Shown here: in pieces, positions 6,566-11,374 of the stretch
Layout of the letters: each line of letters starts with the position of its first letter
Position numbering within the stretch: position 1 is the first letter of the stretch
Assembly: GCA_905480445.1 (NCBI GenBank)
Contig: CAJQQJ010000045.1
Span: 1 to 11,374, forward strand
Reading direction: 5' to 3'
Origin: an uncultured Alphaproteobacteria bacterium
GTDB lineage: Bacteria; Pseudomonadota; Alphaproteobacteria; UBA7985; CAJQQZ01
Length of the DNA: 11,374 nt
Translations under genes and position numbers: made by a program
Notes under the pieces: generated by a model
The model's input: the letters and a program-made list of their open reading frames with translations, nothing else
What the model was told of the DNA's origin: nothing
Database searches by the model: none

Positions 6566-7222
6566 GTGACGCTGCGGCTCTATAGCTATGGGCATTCGGT
6601 TTATTCTTGGATAGCAAGATTGGCTTTGGCTGAAAAAAATCTGCCATATGAGTTGATTGAAGTAGACCCTTTCGAGGAAAATCCACCTGCAGAATTTCTA
6701 AAGATAAACCCTCTTTGCCGTGTACCGGCCCTATGTGACGGCGAGTTTTGTTTCTATGAGACTGCGAGCATCACACGTTACATCGATGAAGCATTTTCTG
6801 GGGCAGTTTTGCAGCCGCAATCAGCTGAGGCGAGGGCGTTGCAAAATCAAGTAATCGCTATCCTAGACAACGATGGCTACTGGCCTCTCGTGCGGCAAGT
6901 CTTCGTACATTCTTTCTATAACTCTTTGTTTTTTGAAGCCGTTGACGAACAAGAGTTGGAGGAGGGCCTCAATAAATCTGAACGCGTTCTGAGCGTTTTG
7001 GAGAACCTTATTCGTGGCGAACAACACATCGTCGGTAATGAGTTTTCACTGGCTGACATCCACACCTTTCCTATGCTTGCCTATCTAGCAGCTAGCAGCG
7101 AAGGCAGCTCTCTATTGGCGAAATTTAAGAAGCTCAGCCTTTGGTACGAGGCACAGCTAAAACGCACAACAATCCATGAGACTTGCCCAGATTTACCCTT
7201 ATTGAAAGTCGACGGACCATAG
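6566..7222 (+). CDS. Glutathione S-transferase family protein
   Basis: A cytosolic two-domain GST of 218 residues, a normal length. The start is GTG with a strong AGAGGGG 5-8 nt upstream. The N-terminal thioredoxin-like domain (about 1-78) holds the active-site region LYSYGHSVYSW (5-15). It also has INPLCRVPALCDGEF (47-61), with the cis-proline after Val53, and ETASITRYIDEAF (65-77), where Glu65 would contact the glutathione gamma-glutamyl group. The helical C-terminal domain has the N-capping box motif FSLADIHTFPML. The family conjugates or exchanges glutathione on electrophiles, or works as a reductase or isomerase. Behind decarboxylases that make reactive aldehydes or amines, a detoxifying role is plausible but not shown. 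The subclass cannot be assigned by eye. Confidence 0.9.
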   Translation: MTLRLYSYGHSVYSWIARLALAEKNLPYELIEVDPFEENPPAEFLKINPLCRVPALCDGEFCFYETASITRYIDEAFSGAVLQPQSAEARALQNQVIAILDNDGYWPLVRQVFVHSFYNSLFFEAVDEQELEEGLNKSERVLSVLENLIRGEQHIVGNEFSLADIHTFPMLAYLAASSEGSSLLAKFKKLSLWYEAQLKRTTIHETCPDLPLLKVDGP

Positions 7223-7227
7223 CAAAG

Positions 7228-7818
7228 TTGAAGCCAACAGACTCAAAGTCTACCTTCCAAGTTTTGCGAGAACGCTACGCCAATAGCGAAATTCTCGTTG
7301 AAGTCTTGCCTGCATTGACCTTCTTTGCCGTCAACTTCTTGTTTGATTTAAGAACGGCAACTCTAACAACATTGATAGTCACGCCTGTTGCAATCCTGCT
7401 TGGCTATTTAATAAACAACCGGCTTCCATGGATCGCCATAGTCAGTGCTGTCGTTATGTCGACTCTTGGTCTTTCCAGTTTATTGTCCGACAGCGATCTT
7501 TTCATCAAAATCAGTCCAACGATAGGGAATGGCTTGTTTGCTTTGGCTCTTTTGGTGAGTTTGTTTTTCAATCCTTCACTTTTGCAGAGAGCGCTCGGTC
7601 GCTTACTAAGCCTGTCGATCAAAGGTTGGAAGGTGTTAACTTTCTCTTGGATTGCCTTTGCGCTGATATGGGCTGGAACAAATGAACTTGTGTGGCGGTG
7701 GTTTTTGACTGACACCTGGGTAGCTTACAAGACGTTCAACGACCTGCCTATGTTGGTTGGCTACGTGGTTCTCACGCGCTTTGTTGCGAGGCGGTTCTGG
7801 GAGGTAAGAGAAACCTAG
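7228..7818 (+). CDS. yciB: YciB / intracellular septation protein A family membrane protein
   Basis: A 196-residue inner-membrane protein of the YciB (septation protein A) family, which in enterobacteria affects cell-envelope synthesis and division. About five to six hydrophobic segments are visible, including VLPALTFFAVNFLF, TTLIVTPVAILLGYLI, WIAIVSAVVMSTLGL, LFALALLVSLFF and LTFSWIAFALIWAG. Family-specific blocks are the ISPTIGNGLFAL segment, then FNPSLLQRALG, then the NELVWRWFLTDTWVAYKTFNDLP region. The start is uncertain. There is no ATG at the front; TTG at 7228 lies 5 nt past the GST stop, whereas TTG at 7183 would overlap the GST gene by 40 nt and add 15 residues. Neither has a good Shine-Dalgarno, so translation may be coupled to the GST gene. 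It is the last gene of the operon and probably rides along rather than joining the pathway. Confidence 0.82.
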   Translation: MKPTDSKSTFQVLRERYANSEILVEVLPALTFFAVNFLFDLRTATLTTLIVTPVAILLGYLINNRLPWIAIVSAVVMSTLGLSSLLSDSDLFIKISPTIGNGLFALALLVSLFFNPSLLQRALGRLLSLSIKGWKVLTFSWIAFALIWAGTNELVWRWFLTDTWVAYKTFNDLPMLVGYVVLTRFVARRFWEVRET

Positions 7819-7826
7819 CACCTAGG
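7814..7826. other. Small hairpin at the shared convergent stop codons
   Basis: CCTAG-CAC-CTAGG forms a 5-bp stem with a 3-nt loop. The palindromic CTAG at 7815-7818 supplies the stop codon of the plus-strand yciB gene (7816-7818) and of the minus-strand PNPOx gene (7815-7817). There is no T-run on either side, so it is not a standard terminator, but it is the only structure between the two converging units. Confidence 0.3.
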
Positions 7827-8351
7827 AAGACTGATTTTCATTGGCTTTAGCCCAAAGGGTTCAGGCACTATATTGCGTGAAAAATCTAGTACTTCCAGGG
7901 TTTCAGCGACTACCTTTATCAGTACGAAATCATCACTTTCTGGGCCGTTCGGGAAGAACAAACGCCAATGGGGCTTCCAGCGCTTACGCGCCAGTTCAGG
8001 ATTTGTTTCCAGGCTGGCAGAGCCCTGGATAATGACATTGGAGTTGGTTTTCTCATTTCCAAAAGCCAAAGTGACCGCTGCGTTTTTCTTGACCTCAGCG
8101 ACTTTTCTAAGTTTGGGATCAGTTCCAACCCAAAAAACTAGATTTTCCAGGTCAACAACGGGCTCAATAAGCCGTGCATTTGGCGACTTTCCGTCAACGT
8201 TGGTTATCAAGAAGGCGTATTTGTTAGCAGCGATGGCGTTCTTAGCGAGCGAAAGAACTTGATCGGTATCAGTGACGTTCTTTTTCTGTTTGGATTTTTT
8301 GTAATGATCAAGAAACCAGCGGAACAATATTCGTTTTACCTTCATCATCAT
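7815..8351 (-). CDS. Pyridoxamine 5'-phosphate oxidase-fold (split-barrel flavin) family protein
   Basis: The 178-residue protein belongs to the PNPOx-like FMN-binding split-barrel superfamily, close to the general-stress-protein-26 type rather than true PdxH. The barrel runs from about residue 28. Visible parts are KYAFLITNVDGKSPNARLIEP (one strand pair carrying the usual Arg), LVFWVGTDPKLRKVAEVKKN (the strand-helix that binds the FMN phosphate), AAVTLAFGN and SNVIIQGSASLE. Members bind FMN, F420 or haem and usually reduce small molecules. The first 25 residues are strongly basic (KVKRILFRWF, KKSKQKK) and could contact membrane or nucleic acid. Three ATG codons lie in tandem (8351, 8348, 8345) directly after AAAGGG. 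Shine-Dalgarno spacing favours the second or third, so the protein may be 1-2 residues shorter. It converges on yciB with a 4-nt overlap at the stops. Confidence 0.85.
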   Translation of the reverse strand: MMMKVKRILFRWFLDHYKKSKQKKNVTDTDQVLSLAKNAIAANKYAFLITNVDGKSPNARLIEPVVDLENLVFWVGTDPKLRKVAEVKKNAAVTLAFGNEKTNSNVIIQGSASLETNPELARKRWKPHWRLFFPNGPESDDFVLIKVVAETLEVLDFSRNIVPEPFGLKPMKISLPRC

Positions 8352-8479
8352 CCCTTTTCTCGCCCTTAACTTAGCTGATGCATCCTCTATGTGGCGATTA
8401 ATTGGCGAGTGTTAAGGGGTAGTAGAGTGATTCTCCAGTCATCCGATTGCTTAAGTTTGAGCCGTCTATTTTGGATTGG

Positions 8480-8508
8480 TTGCAACGCTTACATTTGCCT
8501 CCTTTAAT
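8480..8508 (+). promoter_or_regulatory. Candidate sigma-70 promoter for the DUF4189 gene
   Basis: TTGCAA (8480-8485, 4 of 6 matches) and TTTAAT (8503-8508, 5 of 6) are 17 nt apart. Transcription would start near 8515, just before the Shine-Dalgarno GAGGAG (8516-8521), giving a very short leader. The rest of the 177-nt divergent gap (8352-8528) shows only a direct repeat TGGCGA at 8392-8397 and 8403-8408, one helical turn apart, that might bind a regulator. Confidence 0.4.
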
Positions 8509-8528
8509 ACAAACCGAGGAGAAACAGC

Positions 8529-8903
8529 ATGAACAAGCATATACTTTCAGCTTTTGCTATTGTCTTGATAAGTCAATTTTTTATCCCTTCTGCCGATGCC
8601 ACCAATTGCGGTTATACGCGTTGTTGGGGCGCAGTTGGCTTTGGCCCTGGTGGGGCTTGGGGCTACTCTCATTCCTATCGTTATGAAAGTGAGGCTAAGA
8701 GGGTCGTTCAAAACAAATGCAAAGGTGACTGCACAGTCATTAAGTCCTTCTACAACACTTGCGGTGCTATCGCTGCCGGTCAGGACAATGGTTGGGGGTG
8801 GTCTTGGTCTTCCTCTAAGAAAAGGGCTCAACGGGGCGCTATGAAGTATTGTCGGCAGAATTCTTACAACTGCACAGTCAGAGCCTGGGCTTGCTCTAAG
8901 TAA
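8529..8903 (+). CDS. Small secreted cysteine-rich DUF4189 protein
   Basis: A 124-residue exported protein with a Sec signal peptide: MNKH, a hydrophobic core ILSAFAIVLISQFFI and a probable cut after SADA at residue 24. The mature 100 residues contain eight cysteines (27, 32, 64, 68, 78, 108, 115, 122), an even number suited to four disulfides in an oxidising compartment. The layout fits DUF4189: WGAVGFGPGGAWGYSHSYR, an Ala/Lys helix ending at C64-KGD-C68, SFYNTCGAIAAGQ, then the Gly/Trp/Ser segment GWGWSWSSSKKRA and a final CTVRAWACSK. The two halves look like repeats of the same helix-plus-Cys unit. A good GAGGAGA lies 7 nt before the ATG. It stands alone between two minus-strand units and has its own candidate promoter. 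No biochemical role is known to me for the domain. Confidence 0.85.
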   Translation: MNKHILSAFAIVLISQFFIPSADATNCGYTRCWGAVGFGPGGAWGYSHSYRYESEAKRVVQNKCKGDCTVIKSFYNTCGAIAAGQDNGWGWSWSSSKKRAQRGAMKYCRQNSYNCTVRAWACSK

Positions 8904-9658
8904 GCCCTATCGCCCTGCGTACATTTTCGTCTCGTAGTGAAAGATCGCTGCCGTCGTATTCGCGGCCAGCTTCGGTGCAAAGCCAGGCTATAGCTTCGCC
9001 AACCCGTTCAGGCGATATGTGAACGGATGGATCTAGTTGGCTCACGGGATTGATGCCGGATGCTTTGATAAGGATCTGCATCTCGGTCGCCACTGTTCCT
9101 GGGCTGAGGCCAACAACGCGGATGCCTTTATCGGCATACTCTTTGTGTGCTCCACGGGTTAAAGACAGGACTGCCGCTTTGGTCGCACAATAATGGGTCC
9201 AACCTTCTAGCACTGAAACAGCAGCGCCAGAGCTGATGTTGACGATGACGCCAGCGCCTTGTTCTTCCATCAGAGGAATGGCTGCGCGCATGCCGTGATA
9301 GACACCTTTCAAATTGATATCGACGGCCATGTTCCAGGCGTCATTGATCCGAGTCACCCAAACGTGCAATCGGATCAATGACGCCAGCATTGTTGACAAG
9401 AATGTCCAGAGATCCGGATTTTTCTTTTGCCTTCAGGACAGAGGATGCGACTTGATCGTAATCACTAACATCGCAGGCTAAGCCGATCGCACTTCCACCT
9501 GACTGCTCGATCTCTTCTGCAATTTTATGAACCAAGTGCTCTGTTCTTGCCACTAACACGACATGCGCGCCGTAGCCCGCTAACAGGCGTGCGGCGGCTG
9601 CGCCGATGCCTTTGCTGGCGCCGGTCACGAGTGCTGATTTTCCGGAAAGATCAATCAT
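8896..9658 (-). pseudogene. Short-chain dehydrogenase/reductase (SDR) broken by a +1 frameshift
   Basis: Two overlapping minus-strand frames make one classical SDR of about 253 residues if a single base is skipped. The N-terminal part (9658 to 9341) has ATG behind AAGGA, the NAD(P) motif TGASKGIG (12-19), the CDVS acidic region and LVNNAGVIDP. It stops at a TGA after LGDSDQ. The C-terminal part resumes in another frame with NDAWNMAVDINLKGVYHGMRA and keeps the catalytic serine in VNISSG and the YCATK active-site Tyr/Lys. The C-terminus to the stop at 8896 looks normal. Dropping the base at 9346 restores the usual spacing DSDNDAW. Everything but the one base is intact, so the lesion is recent or is a sequencing error. 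The start overlaps the DUF427 stop by 8 nt (ATGATTGA), implying coupling, and its 3' end overlaps the DUF4189 gene by 8 nt. Confidence 0.85.
9337..9385. repeat. Perfect 16-bp inverted repeat at the SDR frameshift
   Basis: The left arm GGCGTCATTGATCCGA (9337-9352) and right arm TCGGATCAATGACGCC (9370-9385) are exact reverse complements separated by 17 nt. On the coding strand one arm encodes the conserved GVIDP after NNAG. The other arm carries the extra base and the premature TGA. A perfect repeat of this length inside coding sequence is unexpected by chance. Confidence 0.95.
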
Positions 9659-10115
9659 CGTTGGGTCCTTGAATGGCGTTTACAGGCAGTTCTTCCACCG
9701 TGACCTTTTCGCCATAGAAGGCAATGAGATCTTTTATCTCTCGAGCGAAATCAAATGTTTGTGGGTAACACCAGGCGATTTCCTCTGCGATAACTTCTCG
9801 GTCTTCATTGAGGAGATCAAAGTAGATGGCGTCCCCCTTAATCGGACAATGGCTTTCTTTGTCCATAATAGCAAAATGAGCCGTCACATCATCGCGCGGA
9901 AAATAGATGGTTGGATCATAGAAATCATTCCCAACTTCTAACAAGCGAAGGGCCTCGGTTGACTCAGCAATGACTTCATCGTTGAACTTGATCCTGACTG
10001 TCCCCGCAATTGGTTTGATGCGCATGATATGGCGAGCATCACCTGGGTTATGAATAGCTTTCGCACATTTGGTAATTTGTTCAGGTTTCAAGGTTGCTGC
10101 ACCGTTGAGCGCCAT
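9651..10115 (-). CDS. DUF427 domain protein
   Basis: A 154-residue cytosolic protein whose central and C-terminal parts match DUF427. The block VRIKFNDEVIAESTEALRLLE (40-60) has the typical G-x-x-IA-x-S shape. PTIYFPRDDV (68-77) and SHCPIKGDAIYFDL (88-101) are the most diagnostic strings, and AWCYPQT with IKDLIAFY closes the small beta-barrel. The first 35 residues (MALNGAATLKPEQITKCAKA onward) form an N-terminal extension ahead of the domain. AGAGGA lies just before the ATG at 10115. The domain's activity is not established. The stop overlaps the SDR start by 8 nt, so the two were probably made together, and the M23 peptidase gene lies 54 nt upstream on the same strand. Confidence 0.87.
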   Translation of the reverse strand: MALNGAATLKPEQITKCAKAIHNPGDARHIMRIKPIAGTVRIKFNDEVIAESTEALRLLEVGNDFYDPTIYFPRDDVTAHFAIMDKESHCPIKGDAIYFDLLNEDREVIAEEIAWCYPQTFDFAREIKDLIAFYGEKVTVEELPVNAIQGPNDD

Positions 10116-10155
10116 AGTTTCCTCTGCCAGTATTTTAGTGCCATAGTCTTTAGTG
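10108..10155. repeat. Short imperfect repeats around the DUF427 start
   Basis: AGYGCCATAGT occurs at 10108-10118 (covering the DUF427 start codon) and again at 10137-10147. TTTAGTG occurs at 10134-10140 and 10149-10155. On the minus strand this creates a second ATG at 10144 opening an 18-codon frame that overlaps the true start out of frame. It could be a small local duplication. Low functional confidence. Confidence 0.35.
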
Positions 10156-10169
10156 GCCTGATTATTCGA

Positions 10170-11009
10170 CTAGGGGCGTGTGATTTTTGTATTGACCTTG
10201 GGACAAACTACTGTGCCATTGGCGCTTTGAAAAGCAATTGCTAGACTTTTTGCAGTTCCGGCTTTTGTAGCTGAGGTAACCCCAAAATGCAGGTGCGGGT
10301 GAGAGCTGTAGCCAGTATTGCCAGAAAACCCGATCAGCTGTCCTTTCTCAACCCGTTTACCTAATTCAACCACCACGCCTTCATGTTGCAGATGGCCATA
10401 CTGCGCCATCGTTCCATCATCATGTTCTATGATGATTTTATTGCCAGCTGCTCTTAAGGCAGGATTGGAGCCTCCAATTAGGGAATCTTCTTTCATATCT
10501 ACGATCAATCCACCGCGCGCTGCGTAAACTTCAGCGCCTACGGGCATATCAAAATCAATGGACTTTGCGTCATGCGCTTGATGGGTGTAATCGCTGTCAC
10601 AGCCTTGCAGGATAGAGAAACTTGAGCCAGATCTGAAAGGAAGCTCATAGATGTAGCCTTCGTTAGGCTGCTTGCGATAGTCACCTCGAACCCAGGCTTG
10701 GCTTTGATGGTATTGCCATTGGCCATCAGCTGTTCCTTCCAAGGTGAACAGCTGTCGACTTTCGCCGCCATTGAGCACGAAAGGCCCATCATCTCCGGCA
10801 ATGACTTGCATGTTGGTGGTAATGAGAGAGATCTTGCCTGAGATCGTCATGAAGCTTTTGAGGTTTCTAACCGTGAAGTGGATACGGTTGCGTTCCTGTT
10901 TTTTCTCAATGCAAAGCGTTTGATCAAAACAAGTTGTTTTGGCATCAGCCGAGGATCCGACCAAGGCGACAAACAGTGCCAAAAGTAATGCCAACGAAAA
11001 TCTACACAT
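10170..11009 (-). CDS. Secreted M23-family (LytM-type) metallopeptidase
   Basis: A 279-residue exported protein with signal peptide MCRFSLALLLALFVALVGSSADA (cut near residue 23) that probably acts on peptidoglycan in the periplasm. Residues 24-130 form a beta-rich N-terminal region with no domain I recognise. The peptidase domain runs from about 140 to 250: AKSIDFDMPVG (148-158) with Asp152, VYAARGGLIVDM, NKIIIEHDDGTMAQYGHL with His206, and SSHPHLHF (235-242) with His239 and His241. The family normally has its first zinc ligand four residues before the Asp (HxGxD). Here that position is Ala, and the likeliest substitutes are His143 or His146. This occurs in some M23 subfamilies, but activity should not be assumed. 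Start ATG at 11009 with GAGAG just upstream. It diverges from the VOC gene over 66 nt and precedes the DUF427 gene. Confidence 0.87.
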   Translation of the reverse strand: MCRFSLALLLALFVALVGSSADAKTTCFDQTLCIEKKQERNRIHFTVRNLKSFMTISGKISLITTNMQVIAGDDGPFVLNGGESRQLFTLEGTADGQWQYHQSQAWVRGDYRKQPNEGYIYELPFRSGSSFSILQGCDSDYTHQAHDAKSIDFDMPVGAEVYAARGGLIVDMKEDSLIGGSNPALRAAGNKIIIEHDDGTMAQYGHLQHEGVVVELGKRVEKGQLIGFSGNTGYSSHPHLHFGVTSATKAGTAKSLAIAFQSANGTVVCPKVNTKITRP

Positions 11010-11075
11010 GCTCTCTCACTATAGGCATATCCAGGTAGCTGCGTTACAAAAAATAGAAAGCGGAAGGATTAAAGA

Positions 11076-11374
11076 ATGAGTAACGACAAAACGATCAACT
11101 ATATTGAGTTTGCGGTTGCAGATATTGGCCGTAGCAAAGAGTTTTATGGTGGTGTTTTCGGCTGGTCGTTCACTGACTTTGGACCCGGTTATTGTGAATT
11201 CAATGATGGGCAGATGAAGGGTGGATTTGCTCTCGCAGAAGAAGTGCCTTCGAAAGGCGGGGCATTGGTCGTGCTTTATGGTGAGGATCTGCCATCGTTG
11301 CAGAAGGAAATTCGTGCCGCCGGAGGGCAGATTCGACAGGAAATTTTTGATTTTCCAGGAGGGCAGCGGTTTCA
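11076..11374 (+). CDS. VOC-superfamily (glyoxalase/bleomycin-resistance-like) protein, 3' end cut by window edge
   Basis: The first 99 codons of a vicinal-oxygen-chelate domain protein; the rest lies beyond the window. GGAAGGA sits 7 nt before the ATG. The N-terminal beta-alpha-beta-beta-beta module is plain: INYIEFAVADIGRSKEFYGGVFGWSFTDFG. It is followed by YCEFNDGQMKGGFALAEE, ALVVLYGEDLPSLQKEIRAAGGQI and the FDFPGGQRF entry to the last strand, typical of small single-domain VOC proteins of about 120 residues. In true glyoxalase I the metal ligands are His/Glu, but the usual His near the first strand is Glu here (YIEF), so function is open. It is divergent from the M23 peptidase gene and nothing ties it to its neighbours. 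Confidence 0.85.
   Translation, partial: MSNDKTINYIEFAVADIGRSKEFYGGVFGWSFTDFGPGYCEFNDGQMKGGFALAEEVPSKGGALVVLYGEDLPSLQKEIRAAGGQIRQEIFDFPGGQRF

Noticed and set aside
8363..8418. 8-bp inverted repeat CCCTTAAC / GTTAAGGG in the divergent gap
   Set aside because: The arms are 40 nt apart, and an 8-bp match in a region this size is not far from chance expectation. No other feature supports it.
9341..9352. Programmed ribosomal frameshifting in the SDR gene
   Set aside because: There is no slippery heptamer or Shine-Dalgarno-like stimulator, and SDR enzymes are not known to use recoding. Mutation or sequencing error is simpler.
11018..11023. TATAGT as a -10 element for the M23 gene
   Set aside because: It would start transcription within about 3 nt of the start codon and cut off the apparent Shine-Dalgarno, and the nearest -35-like hexamer is 20 nt away.

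Overview
The window is a gene-dense piece of chromosome from what looks like an alphaproteobacterium of moderate GC content (roughly half by eye). The best lineage clue is the left end. A MarR-family regulator and an OmpR-type response regulator of the PetP/PetR kind sit back to back and are divergent from ilvE, an arrangement I associate with alphaproteobacteria, perhaps Rhodospirillales-like. The lineage is inferred from gene families only. There are no RNA genes, insertion sequences, CRISPR arrays or phage genes, and no gene-free stretch over 300 bases.

Layout. (1) Positions 1-1241, minus strand: a partial response regulator behind a MarR regulator whose start codon lies inside a 29-bp imperfect palindrome, a likely autoregulatory operator. 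(2) Positions 1381-7818, plus strand: a probable eight-gene operon with gaps of 1-21 nt. It encodes branched-chain aminotransferase IlvE, a DauA-like FAD amino-acid dehydrogenase, an unrecognised secreted protein, the two halves of a split thiamine-diphosphate 2-oxoacid decarboxylase (sulfopyruvate decarboxylase ComD/ComE type), a group II PLP amino-acid decarboxylase, a glutathione S-transferase and a YciB/septation-protein-A membrane protein. (3) Positions 7815-8351, minus: a PNPOx-fold flavin protein, convergent with yciB and sharing a CTAG stop. (4) Positions 8529-8903, plus: a small secreted eight-cysteine DUF4189 protein. (5) Positions 8896-11009, minus: a secreted M23 peptidase, a DUF427 protein and an SDR dehydrogenase broken by a single-base frameshift. 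(6) Position 11076 to the end, plus: the start of a VOC/glyoxalase-like protein.

How the genes fit together. The operon holds two ways of turning an amino acid into a 2-oxoacid (transamination, and FAD-dependent oxidation of probably the D-isomer), one way of decarboxylating a 2-oxoacid to an aldehyde, and one way of decarboxylating an amino acid to an amine. That reads as an amino-acid catabolic or remodelling module whose substrate cannot be fixed from sequence. The dehydrogenase lacks the acidic residue that DauA uses to hold D-arginine, so D-arginine is unlikely. The most striking non-genic signal is at the SDR frameshift: the extra base lies inside one arm of a perfect 16-bp inverted repeat, as expected from hairpin-templated (quasipalindrome) mutation.
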